A stretch of 64,000 nt of DNA from Streptantibioticus parmotrematis (GTDB taxonomy: Bacteria; Actinomycetota; Actinomycetes; Streptomycetales; Streptomycetaceae), in assembly GCF_019890615.1 (NCBI RefSeq), contig NZ_JAINVZ010000005.1, forward strand, positions 372,001 through 436,000, written 5' to 3'. This document shows positions 7,809 to 15,636 of the stretch, one piece after another (the stretch's first letter is position 1; each line of letters starts with the position of its first letter). A program made the translations under genes and the position numbers. The notes beneath the pieces were generated by a model. That model was given only the letters and a program-made list of their open reading frames with translations. It made no database searches and was not told where the DNA came from.

Positions 7809-8252
7809 GTGACAGCTGTCGGTCCGGAACGCAGCAGCCCGTCACCGTGGGTGTCCACCCTGGGGGACGAGTCGGCTCCGCCGCGCACGGCGGCCCAGGC
7901 CCGCGCACACGTACGCGCGCTGCTGACCGCCCACGAACGCGCCACCGGGGTCCTGGTGGCCGCCCGCGCCCACGCCGACGCCCTCCTGGTGATCTCCGAA
8001 CTCGTGACCAACGCGCTGCGGCACGGCGGTGGCATGACGGCGTTCAGCGCCCGCGTCACCGACGACGCCCTGCTGGAGGTCGTCGTCACGGACGGCTCGC
8101 CGAACCGGCCCGCCATCTCGGCGCAGGCCGCCCTGCTCAGCGGTGGCGGCGGCCTGGGGTGGCCGCTGATCTGCCGGCTGGCGACCCGGGTGACGCTGAC
8201 CGCGACCGCGCAGGGCGGCAAGGACATCCGCGTCCTGCTTCCGCTGGAGTGA
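7809..8252 (+). CDS. RsbW-like ATP-binding regulatory kinase (HATPase_c_2)
   Basis: This 147-aa protein consists of one GHKL ATP-binding fold. The N-box is SELVTNALRHGG (about 63-74) and a G-box-like GGLGWPLICRLA follows near 115-126. Such Streptomyces proteins act as anti-sigma or STAS-directed kinases, or as orphan histidine-kinase-like ATPases beside bld/whi-type regulators. It is the nearest such protein to the STAS genes 3 kb upstream and lies convergent to a SpoIIE phosphatase gene. I use the GTG at 7809 because the conserved fold begins about 20 residues later. The partner sigma factor is not identifiable here. Confidence 0.82.
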   Translation: MTAVGPERSSPSPWVSTLGDESAPPRTAAQARAHVRALLTAHERATGVLVAARAHADALLVISELVTNALRHGGGMTAFSARVTDDALLEVVVTDGSPNRPAISAQAALLSGGGGLGWPLICRLATRVTLTATAQGGKDIRVLLPLE

Positions 8253-8294
8253 CCCCGGGGCCCGTTCCGTGAGACGCGAGGAGCGGGTCGCGGC

Positions 8295-9464
8295 TCAGGT
8301 GGCCTCATGTCCGGCGGGGGGCCCGGGCCGGTTGTCGTCCTGGTGCGTGGTGCGCTGGACGACGACCGCCGCCGCGTCGTCGCCGAGCCGCCCGTTGACG
8401 TACGCGAGCACGTCGTCGCGCAGGCGGTGCACGAAGGCCTTGGGGGAGTGCAGACCGTCCGGCGCCCAGGTGCCCAGTCGTTCGGTCAGCGGATAGAACG
8501 TGCCGGTGCCGTCCCTCGCCTCGGTGATGCCGTCGGTGTAGAGCACGAGATGGTCGCCCGGACCGAACGGGAACTCCAGGACGTCGACCGGCCCGCGCGA
8601 GGTCAGGCCGCACAGCCCCAGCGGAGGTGTGGCGGTCGCGACGAGCGGCACGGCCCGCCCGTCGTGCAGCAGGACCGGCGGCGGATGACCGCAGCTGACC
8701 AGCCGGGCCACCGGCGCGTCGTCCGGGACGTCGAGGAAGGCCGCGGTGATGAACACCTCGCCCCGGCGGTCGGCCTCGGCGGGATCGTTGAGGTTCCAGC
8801 AGACGCTGGACTCCAGATAGCCGACCAGCTCGTCCAGACTCGCCTCGCGGTGCGCCGCCGCCCGGAAGGCGCCCAGCAGCAGGGACGAGTCCCCTATGGC
8901 GGTCAGTCCCTTTCCCATCACGTCGCCGATGACGAGCCGGGTGCCGGTGCGGGTGCGCACCGCCGCGTACAGGTCGCCGCCGATCTGCGCCTGCCGGTGC
9001 GCCGCGAGGTAGAACGAGGCGAGGCGCAGCGGGCCCGCGCGGGGCGGCAGCGGACGCAGGACGGCCTCCTGCGCGGCCGCCGACACCGACCGGACCTCCG
9101 CCAGCTCCCGCCCGTGCCGCTCGCGCAGCACGCTGAAGACGACCAGCAGCGCGGAGATGACCACGAGCGCGGCGATCTGGGCCTGGACGTTGCGCGTGTC
9201 CAGCACGTCGCGGGCGACTCCTATGGCGACCTGGGCGGCGATGGAGGCCGCCCCCATCACCGCCACTGTCCTGGGCCCCGCGAACGAGGCGGTCACGGCC
9301 GGGGCCGTGATCAGCAGCGGGCCGAGGTGGATGTCCATCGGAGCCAGCACGTCGGCCGCCACGACGGCGGCGATGATCCCCAGGGGGATGAGCAGCAGGG
9401 CGTCACCTGCCCGCACTCCCCGGTTGCGCAGCCACCTCAACGGCATGTCCCATACGTACCCCAT
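8295..9464 (-). CDS. membrane-anchored SpoIIE (PP2C) phosphatase
   Basis: This protein of about 389 aa has four to five N-terminal hydrophobic segments (about 20-145) followed by a SpoIIE phosphatase domain (about 170-380). Catalytic motifs are GGDLYAAV, GDVMGKGL, SCGHPPPVLL and LYTDGITEARDGTG. It belongs to the compact Streptomyces group with an MASE-like membrane anchor and no PAS or GAF domain. The architecture matches the phosphatase gene at 21028, so the two look like paralogues. The start could be ATG 9464 or ATG 9446; a GGGA lies just before the latter. It is convergent with the RsbW-like kinase gene at 7809, and together they may form part of a partner-switching circuit. Confidence 0.88.
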   Translation of the reverse strand: MGYVWDMPLRWLRNRGVRAGDALLLIPLGIIAAVVAADVLAPMDIHLGPLLITAPAVTASFAGPRTVAVMGAASIAAQVAIGVARDVLDTRNVQAQIAALVVISALLVVFSVLRERHGRELAEVRSVSAAAQEAVLRPLPPRAGPLRLASFYLAAHRQAQIGGDLYAAVRTRTGTRLVIGDVMGKGLTAIGDSSLLLGAFRAAAHREASLDELVGYLESSVCWNLNDPAEADRRGEVFITAAFLDVPDDAPVARLVSCGHPPPVLLHDGRAVPLVATATPPLGLCGLTSRGPVDVLEFPFGPGDHLVLYTDGITEARDGTGTFYPLTERLGTWAPDGLHSPKAFVHRLRDDVLAYVNGRLGDDAAAVVVQRTTHQDDNRPGPPAGHEAT

Positions 9465-9556
9465 GCGTGCCCGCGGCGCATGTGTCCGCGGCCCACCGCG
9501 GCTCCCGGCGGCCGCAGGAGGCGCCGGGATCCGCGATGGGCCACCGCGGGAACGGG

Positions 9557-11626
9557 TCAGCCGGAGGTGGTGACGATCGCCGGGTCGCTGGTGCTGGGCG
9601 CGCCCGTCTCCACGTGCCCGGCGAAGCGGCGCACGTAGGTGGAATCGCTGCTCAGGGTCACGGACACGTCGTACCAGCGGTTGGCCGCGGCCACGCCCCA
9701 CCCGGTGACGGTCTGCGACCCGCCCGCGGCCACGGTGTAGCGGTAGGACTTCGTCGGGGCGTACGCGTCGGTGGCGGTGAAGGTCACGGACGCGCTGCCC
9801 GGGTTGCTGAACGTGAGCGTGACGTGGCCGGTGGAGGCGTCGTGGCGGGCGGTCACCTCGGGGCCCAGCGCACCCACCTTTCCGGCGAGGTGACGCAGGA
9901 AGCCGTTGGGCCCGAGGACGGAGAAGTCGTAGGGGGAGGTGCTGCCCGAGGGCAGCGCCCAGGTGTCGGTGAGCGACTTGCCCGCCTCGACGGTGTACGG
10001 CCACGGCCCGTCGGAGCGCACCGCGGAGGTCACGTGGAACGCCGCCCCCGCCGCGCCGAGGCTCGCGAAGGTGAACTGCATCCGTCCGTTGACCGGCTTG
10101 GTGTCCACCGCCAGGTCGTACGGCAGCGCGCGGGCGTTGCGCTTGCCCGGCTCCTGCGCGGGCAGCGTGGGGTTCGCCGGCGGTGTGGGCACGTAGTCGC
10201 CGTGCCGGTCGTGGTCCGGCGGCACGTAGGCGCCGGTGCCGGGCAGTGAGGGCGCGGTGTCGTCGGACGTGGAGAAGTCCAGCGCGGCCGTCAGGTCCCC
10301 GCAGATCGCGCGCCGCCACGCGGAGACGTTGGGGTTGCGCACGCCGAAGCGCTTCTCGACGAACTGGACGATCGAGGTGTGGTCGAAGGTCTGCGAGCAC
10401 ACCCAGCCGCCGGTGCTCCACGGCGACAGCACCAGCATCGGCACCCGCGGCCCGAGCCCGTAAGGCCCCGCCGCGTAGCCGGAGTTCCCGGCGAAGATCT
10501 CACCGGCCACGCTCGCCGTCGACAGCCCCTGGGCCGCCGAGGCGGGCGGGAACGGCGACACCACGTGGTCGAAGAAGCCGTCGTTCTCGTCGTAGGTGAG
10601 GAACAGCACCGTGCGGCTCCACACGTCCGGGTCCGCGGTGAGCGCGTCGAGGACCTGGGAGACGTACCAGGCGCCGTAGTTGGCAGGCCAGTTGGGGTGC
10701 TCGCAGAACGCCTCGGGCGCCGCGATCCACGACACCTGGGGCAGCTTGCCGCCGAGCACGTCCGCCTTGAGCTGGTCGAAGTACCCGTCCCCGGCCGAGG
10801 CGTTGGTGCCGGTGCGGGCGTTGTCGTAGAGCGGGTTGCCCGCGGTGGCGTTGCGGTACTGGTCGAAGTAGAGCAGCGAGTTGTCGCCGTAGTTGCCGAT
10901 GTAGGCGTCGTCGGTCCAGCCCCAGTCGCCCGAGGAGTCCAGGCCGGTGCCGATGTCCTGGTAGACCTTCCACGAGACGCCCGCCTTCGTGAGGACCTCC
11001 GGGAAGGTGGTCCAGGAGTAGCCGGCCTCCTCGTTGCCCAGCACCGGGCCGCCGCCGCTGCCGTCGTTGCCCGCGTAACCGGTGTACATGTAGTAGCGGT
11101 TGGGGTCGGTGGAGCTGAGCATCGAGCAGTGGTAGGCGTCGCAGATGGTGAACGCGTCGGCCAGGGCGTAGTGGTAAGGGATGTCCTGCCGGGTGAGGTA
11201 GGCCATCGTCGTGGTGCTCTTGGCCGGGATCCAGTTGTTCCACTTGCCCTGGTTCCAGGCGCTGTGCGTGCCGGCCCAGCTGTGGTCGAGGTCCTGGATG
11301 AACTTCAGGCCCAACGCGTCGGCGTCCGGGCGGAACGGCAGCGTGGTGTGGCCGCTGTCGTCCTCCTGGTACCACACCGGCTTGCCGCTGGGCAGGGTGA
11401 GCGGACGCGGATCGCCGAAGCCCCGGACGCCGTTCAGCGTGCCGAAGTAGTGGTCGAACGAACGGTTCTCCTGCATGAGGATCACGACGTGCTGGACATC
11501 GTCGATCGTGCCGCTGACGGTCGCGGGCCGGATGGCGGCGGCCTTCGCGATGCCGCCGGAGAGCACGGACGCGGCGGCGGTGCCACCGGCGAGTTGGAGG
11601 AACCTTCGACGGTTCACGTCTGCCAC
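9557..11626 (-). CDS. secreted phospholipase C (phosphocholine-specific type), Tat substrate
   Basis: The 689-aa product starts with a Tat signal, NRRRFLQLAGG followed by a hydrophobic stretch ending AKAAA. The phosphoesterase domain (about 45-450) opens with VVILMQENRSFDHYFGTLNG, the signature of bacterial non-haemolytic phospholipase C. The C-terminal third holds two copies of the PLC-associated beta domain (about 515-595 and 605-685). Length and order match the family closely. I chose GTG 11626 because AGGAGATC lies just upstream and it puts the twin arginines near residue 6. The enzyme would act outside the cell on phosphatidylcholine-like lipids, possibly for phosphate scavenging. It lies downstream of the lanthipeptide genes but behind a strong hairpin, so it is probably a separate unit. 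Confidence 0.9.
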   Translation of the reverse strand: MADVNRRRFLQLAGGTAAASVLSGGIAKAAAIRPATVSGTIDDVQHVVILMQENRSFDHYFGTLNGVRGFGDPRPLTLPSGKPVWYQEDDSGHTTLPFRPDADALGLKFIQDLDHSWAGTHSAWNQGKWNNWIPAKSTTTMAYLTRQDIPYHYALADAFTICDAYHCSMLSSTDPNRYYMYTGYAGNDGSGGGPVLGNEEAGYSWTTFPEVLTKAGVSWKVYQDIGTGLDSSGDWGWTDDAYIGNYGDNSLLYFDQYRNATAGNPLYDNARTGTNASAGDGYFDQLKADVLGGKLPQVSWIAAPEAFCEHPNWPANYGAWYVSQVLDALTADPDVWSRTVLFLTYDENDGFFDHVVSPFPPASAAQGLSTASVAGEIFAGNSGYAAGPYGLGPRVPMLVLSPWSTGGWVCSQTFDHTSIVQFVEKRFGVRNPNVSAWRRAICGDLTAALDFSTSDDTAPSLPGTGAYVPPDHDRHGDYVPTPPANPTLPAQEPGKRNARALPYDLAVDTKPVNGRMQFTFASLGAAGAAFHVTSAVRSDGPWPYTVEAGKSLTDTWALPSGSTSPYDFSVLGPNGFLRHLAGKVGALGPEVTARHDASTGHVTLTFSNPGSASVTFTATDAYAPTKSYRYTVAAGGSQTVTGWGVAAANRWYDVSVTLSSDSTYVRRFAGHVETGAPSTSDPAIVTTSG

Positions 11627-11944
11627 GGCTGGATCTCCTGACGGTCCGGTGGGGCGGCCCGAGGCGGGCATGACGAGCGGTGCGCACTGCTGCGCACAAC
11701 TCGCGAATTCATGTCATGACCGCGCAAGATGACGCGCACATGATGGGGAGAGCGCCGACACGGTGTCAATCCCTCATGAATGCCCGGTGTCCGCCGAGGC
11801 GTCGGTCGGCGACCGGCGTGGAAACGGTCGGCGTGATCCTGTGGGACGGTCAATGTGCTCCTTCGGGACCGAAGCCGGACGGCCGGCGCGGGGCGATCCC
11901 GCGTCGGCCGTCCGGTGCGTCGCTCGGCGCCCCAGGAGCCGGGC
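11627..11944. other. intergenic region between lanthipeptide precursor and phospholipase C genes
   Basis: This 318-bp stretch carries no convincing gene. Near the phospholipase start there is a small inverted repeat with arms GTGCGCA (11680-11686) and TGCGCAC (11691-11697). A long terminator-like hairpin lies at 11875-11915. The A/T-richer part around 11700-11780 is the likely phospholipase promoter area, but I cannot assign -35/-10 boxes. Confidence 0.45.
11875..11915 (-). terminator. strong hairpin 3' of the lanthipeptide precursor gene
   Basis: Arms of 18 nt (11875-11892 and 11898-11915) pair with a single mismatch around a 5-nt loop GCGAT. It begins 29 nt after the precursor stop codon. 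There is no U-tract, which is common for actinomycete terminators. It separates the precursor transcript from the phospholipase gene. Confidence 0.7.
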
Positions 11945-12085
11945 TCAGAGGGTGGCGGTGCAGTCCAGCGCGCTGGAACAGTCGCTGAAGATGCTGATGT
12001 GGCTGGTCATGGTGGTGATCGCCATGCCCTCCTCCTCGCCGGTGACGGTCTCGGGGAGGTTCTGCAGAGCCAGGATGGCGTTCAT
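11945..12085 (-). CDS. class III lanthipeptide precursor peptide
   Basis: This 46-codon gene lies 140 bp downstream of the LanKC synthetase gene on the same strand. The ATG is preceded by AAGGAAAG at ideal spacing. The leader begins MNAILALQNLPE, containing the ILxLQ-type amphipathic motif recognised by class III synthetases, followed by an acidic stretch EEEG. The C-terminal core holds S28, S31, S34, S37, S38, C36 and C42 plus several Thr. Two Ser-x-x-Ser-x4-Cys patterns fit: S28/S31/C36 and S34/S37/C42. These are labionin- or lanthionine-forming motifs. The mature product, cleavage site and activity are unknown. The assignment rests on leader motif, composition and adjacency to LanKC. Confidence 0.88.
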   Translation of the reverse strand: MNAILALQNLPETVTGEEEGMAITTMTSHISIFSDCSSALDCTATL

Positions 12086-12157
12086 CGGGCTTTCCTTTCC
12101 GTTGGAGATGCGGTGGACGTGGTGTTTCCGTGGTGCGTCCCGGCTGGGTGCCGGGTG

Positions 12158-12196
12158 CCGGTCACGTGCGCCTCGGGGGTCCGTGCGCGTGACCGG
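12158..12196 (-). promoter_or_regulatory. hairpin between lanKC and the precursor gene
   Basis: A 12-bp stem (12158-12169 with 12185-12196) has one imperfect pair and a 15-nt loop. It sits between the synthetase stop (12226) and the precursor start (12085). It could be a leaky terminator or a processing/stabilising structure that sets the ratio of precursor to enzyme mRNA. This is inference from position. Confidence 0.4.
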
Positions 12197-12225
12197 CGGT
12201 CCTGAGGGGCCGTCAGCGGCCCGGA

Positions 12226-14838
12226 TCACACCGCCGCGACAGCCGCGACGGCGGCGCGGTGCGTGTCGGCGGACGGCGCCTGGGCCGTCGGCGGCGGGAC
12301 GGTGAACAGGCTCGCCGTCGGCCCGTCCAGCACCCGGGCCAGAGCCAGCAGCACGCCCGCGCCGCCGGAGGCCAGGTCCGCCTGGTAGCGGGTCTGCAAC
12401 GAGCCGAGGACGCGCAGCCCGGTGGGGTGCCGCACGGCGTACTTGGCCAGCCCGGTCGCCACCCGCAGCGCCGCGCGCCGGTCGGCGTCCCGCCCGGTCA
12501 GCTCGGCGTGCTCGGCCAGCGCGTACGCCCAGCCCGCCACGCCCGCGTAGAGCCCGGGCTCCATCGAGCAGGTCAGACGGCACACCCGCAGCACCCCGGG
12601 GAGCGCCAGCGCGCTGCGTTCGTCGCCGTCGGCGGCCAGTCGGCCCAGCGCGGTCGCGACACCGGCCGCGCCGGTCGCCAGGTGCGGCATGATGCGCGTG
12701 CCGTCACTGAACCGCAGCCCTTCCGGACCGTCCCCGTCACCCGTGGCCTTGTCCAACTCGGCGTGGACCAGCCGGACCGCGGCCCGCGTGTAGCGCTCCT
12801 CGCCGGTGACCGCGCCCAGGGAGTGCAGGAACAGCGCCGTACCCGACAGCCCCGCCGCGAGCCCCGGCACGCCCGCGCCCGCCAGCGCCGCGGCGCCGTC
12901 GTCGCGCAGGATCGCGTCACCGATGCGCGCGGCGGCCTCCAGCGCGCCGTCGTGGCCGTCGCGCAGCGCGAGGTGGGCCAGGCCGATGCCCGCCGCGCCG
13001 GTGGCCAGCTGGGCGGAGGCGTCGGCCAGCGGATGGGCCAGCGCCGCGCCCAGCAGGTGCCCCGCCTCCTCACGCAGGCCCGACTCGTCCAGCACCCACG
13101 CGATCCCGGCGCTGCCCGTCTGCAACCCCGGCGTCAGTTCACCGACGCGGGACAGCGCGTCGTTCCGCAACCGGTCCAGCACCGCGTCCGGTACGTCCGT
13201 GCCCGACCGGCGCAGCGCGTACACCACACCGGCGGTGCCGTGCTCCACGCAGAGGGTGTTGAAGGAGTAGGCGCGCGGTGAGGGCGGGAAGACCCAGTCG
13301 GGCCCGTCCGGTCTGGCCATCGCGAGCAGTCCCGCCGTCAGGCCCTCCCGCAGCCGGGTCAGCGCCTGTTCGGGCCGCTCGTCGAGGTCGGCGGCGGTCG
13401 GCAGTTCGTATGCGGACGGCCCGAGGTCGCCCTGGCCCCTGCCGTGGTGCCGCGTCGCCTGCCGCCACAGCGACTCGGGCACGGGCGTGTCGCGGGCGAC
13501 GTCCCTGCGGTACAGCTCCAGGCGGCCACGCGGATCGCGTTCCAGCGGCTGGTGCAGCGGGAACAACGCGCACAGCGCGAGCCCCGCGAAGCCGTAGTCG
13601 TCCGGGTCTACGCCCGACTCGGCCACTTTCGGCGGCGGCGTGTATCCCGGCGTGCCGAGCGGCGAGGGCGGCTGGTCGCGCTCGGTGACGGTCTCGAAGT
13701 CGATGAGGCGGACCGTGAGGTCACCCTGCACCAGGACGTTGTTGTGGCTGACGTCGCCGAAGCGCAGGCCGATCTCGTGCAGCCGCCGCAGGTCCGCGCC
13801 GAGCAGCGACAGGACGCGTTCGACGTCCGCGAAGTACGCGGCGTGCCGCTCGGGCTCCATGTCCAGCCAGCCCACCGTGGTGTTCGCGGCGACCCACTTG
13901 AGGAACCCGGTGCCGGGCACGAACTCGGTCACCAGGAAGTCGTGGTCCCACACCGTGAAGTGGGCGACCGGCTCGGGGCACAGGCCCGGCGCCGCGGCGT
14001 GCACGCGCCGCAAGATCTGCCACTCGCGCCGCAGCCGGTCGCGGGACTCGGTGCCGTCGCCGATCAGCCCGTTGTGCGGCCGGGCCTCCTTGACGAAGAC
14101 CTGCGCGCCGGTGCTGGTGTCGGTGGCCCGGTAGGTGCCGCCGCCGTTGCTGTGCCGGATGACCTCGGTCACCTGGAAGCGTCCGTCCAGCAGGACCGGC
14201 CCGGTGTGCGGCTGAGGCGGCGGCGCGAACGGGTCCTCGATCCCGGGCGGCAGAACGAACTCGGTCGACCGCACGTCCACCTGGTCCTCGCCGTGGCCGT
14301 CGCGCACCAGGTGCACCGACGTGCCGTCCGCCTGGACGCGCTTGCGCGACCGGTAGGCGCCGTAGCGGTAGTGGACGACCTCGCTGTCCCCGAAGCGGCG
14401 GTCGGTCAGGACGTACGGGCCGCTCTCGCCCTTCAACTCCCGCGCCAGCCGCTCCATCAGCCGCCGCGCGGTGGCGACGTCCGGCGGGTACAGGGCGCAG
14501 AACTTCCCGGCCTGGGCGCGGGAGGCGTGCTTGTGGTGGAACGCGCCGTAGAACAGCGGCGCCGCGAGGTGCTTGAAGACCACGCCCTCCGCGAAGCACG
14601 CCGCGGCCACCGTGTCCAGGGTGAAGGCGAGGCGTTCCCGGGTGGTGGAGACGTGCACCTTCCAGCCCTGATCGGGCAGGACCACGCCGTCGGGCCGCCA
14701 GTAGGCCCACACCCCCTCGCGGGTACCGGTCCAGCCGGCGGGCACGTCGTGCGGCGCGTAGCCCTCACCGGGATCGGGGGCCCGCTCCACCGGAACGTAG
14801 AACTCCCGGTCCGCCAAGGTCAGCCAGTACGCGAACAC
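12226..14838 (-). CDS. lanKC: class III lanthionine synthetase LanKC
   Basis: The 870-aa protein has the three-domain architecture of class III synthetases. An N-terminal phosphothreonine-lyase-like domain (about 1-200) contains VVFKHLAAPLFYGAFHHKHA, KFCALYPPD and GPYVLTDRRFG. A Ser/Thr kinase domain (about 215-475) has the lysine in VFVKEARP, the catalytic-loop equivalent GDVSHNNVLV and the DFG equivalent LIDFETV. A C-terminal LanC-like cyclase domain (about 525-855) shows the double-glycine helical repeats (HGTAGVVYAL, TGSAGIAWVL, SGTALFLHSL, YAGVAGWAYAL) but not the usual Cys-Cys-His zinc site, as expected for class III. It would phosphorylate core Ser/Thr, eliminate phosphate and cyclise onto Cys. 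GTG 14838 is chosen because GGGGAGGG lies at the right distance. The precursor gene follows. Confidence 0.93.
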   Translation of the reverse strand: MFAYWLTLADREFYVPVERAPDPGEGYAPHDVPAGWTGTREGVWAYWRPDGVVLPDQGWKVHVSTTRERLAFTLDTVAAACFAEGVVFKHLAAPLFYGAFHHKHASRAQAGKFCALYPPDVATARRLMERLARELKGESGPYVLTDRRFGDSEVVHYRYGAYRSRKRVQADGTSVHLVRDGHGEDQVDVRSTEFVLPPGIEDPFAPPPQPHTGPVLLDGRFQVTEVIRHSNGGGTYRATDTSTGAQVFVKEARPHNGLIGDGTESRDRLRREWQILRRVHAAAPGLCPEPVAHFTVWDHDFLVTEFVPGTGFLKWVAANTTVGWLDMEPERHAAYFADVERVLSLLGADLRRLHEIGLRFGDVSHNNVLVQGDLTVRLIDFETVTERDQPPSPLGTPGYTPPPKVAESGVDPDDYGFAGLALCALFPLHQPLERDPRGRLELYRRDVARDTPVPESLWRQATRHHGRGQGDLGPSAYELPTAADLDERPEQALTRLREGLTAGLLAMARPDGPDWVFPPSPRAYSFNTLCVEHGTAGVVYALRRSGTDVPDAVLDRLRNDALSRVGELTPGLQTGSAGIAWVLDESGLREEAGHLLGAALAHPLADASAQLATGAAGIGLAHLALRDGHDGALEAAARIGDAILRDDGAAALAGAGVPGLAAGLSGTALFLHSLGAVTGEERYTRAAVRLVHAELDKATGDGDGPEGLRFSDGTRIMPHLATGAAGVATALGRLAADGDERSALALPGVLRVCRLTCSMEPGLYAGVAGWAYALAEHAELTGRDADRRAALRVATGLAKYAVRHPTGLRVLGSLQTRYQADLASGGAGVLLALARVLDGPTASLFTVPPPTAQAPSADTHRAAVAAVAAV

Positions 14839-14965
14839 CCTGCGTGCCCTCCCCAACGACGCGGCCCCCGGGCCACCCGCACCGGGCGGCCCGCTTCGAC
14901 ACCGCAGACGCTACGGAGGGCAGGGCGGCCCAAGTAGCCACCCGTTCGGGGGGCTTGCCGGGGGT

Positions 14966-14998
14966 GCGGCGGCGCGGTTGGCTGACACGCGCCGCCGC
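14966..14998 (-). terminator. hairpin between response regulator and lanKC
   Basis: Perfect 11-bp arms (14966-14976 and 14988-14998) flank an 11-nt loop. The structure starts 8 nt after the response-regulator stop codon. It suggests that the kinase/regulator operon ends here and that lanKC has its own promoter in 14839-14965. Confidence 0.65.
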
Positions 14999-15006
14999 TC
15001 ACCGGC

Positions 15007-15636
15007 TCACGGCACGCCGAGACCGTCCTCGCGCACCCGGCACGCGAGGTCGATCTTGGTGTACGCGGGCCGCCCCGCCTGCCGGTACTTCGCCTTGACC
15101 CGGTCCAGGTAGTCCTTGGCGGTGTTGGGCGTGATGCCCGCGCGACGGGCGGCGGCCTTGAGCGTCAGTCCCGACGCGTAGTCCCGCAGGACCTGCAACT
15201 CGCGCGGCGACAGACGGGGCCGCTCCGGGCGGTCGTCGTGCGCGCAGGCGAACGCCATCTCCGGCGAGACCGCGGTGCCCCCGGCCGCGACCTCCTCGAC
15301 GGCGGCGACCAGCGCCGGCAGGTCGTTGTCCTTGGTGACGTAGCCGTCCGCGCCCGCCGAGATCGCGGCCACGATCCGGGCGCGGTCCGGCACCGTGCTG
15401 ATGACCAGCACCCGGCACCCGGCGTCCGCCAGCGCCCGGATGTTCGCCTCCGGGGCCGAACCGTCGCGCAACAACAGGTCGAGCAGCACGACGTCCGGTG
15501 GTTCGGCATGGCCGCCGAGCAACTCGGGCACGGTGGCGGTCGAGCCGGTCAGCCGCAGGCCCTCCCGCCCCGACAGCCAGGTGCGCATCCCGTCGCGCAG
15601 CATCCGGTCGTCGTCCACCACCGCCACCGTGATCAC
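15007..15636 (-). CDS. LuxR/NarL-type response regulator
   Basis: This 209-aa protein has an N-terminal receiver domain (about 1-120) with acidic pocket DDD near residues 8-10 and the phosphoacceptor Asp in VVLLDLLLRDGS. The conserved Thr/Lys region reads VISTVPDR and YVTKDNDL. A C-terminal LuxR-type HTH follows (about 140-200; SPRELQVLRDYASGLTLKAA and ITPNTAKDYLDRVK). The GTG start overlaps the kinase stop codon (GTGA), so the pair is co-translated. It lies immediately upstream of lanKC on the same strand. Response regulators next to class III clusters (RamR in the SapB system is the known case) often activate them; that role is inferred here. Confidence 0.92.
   Translation of the reverse strand: MITVAVVDDDRMLRDGMRTWLSGREGLRLTGSTATVPELLGGHAEPPDVVLLDLLLRDGSAPEANIRALADAGCRVLVISTVPDRARIVAAISAGADGYVTKDNDLPALVAAVEEVAAGGTAVSPEMAFACAHDDRPERPRLSPRELQVLRDYASGLTLKAAARRAGITPNTAKDYLDRVKAKYRQAGRPAYTKIDLACRVREDGLGVP

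Noticed and set aside
9446..10421. Open frame upstream of the SpoIIE phosphatase that would give a 708-aa fusion protein
   Set aside because: The extension is Arg/Ala-rich and is another frame of the phospholipase C gene on the same strand. The phosphatase has good ATG starts at 9464 and 9446.
12259..14937. Long open frames on the plus strand across the lanKC gene
   Set aside because: They are low-complexity antisense frames of a very GC-rich gene. The minus-strand frame encodes all three LanKC domains.
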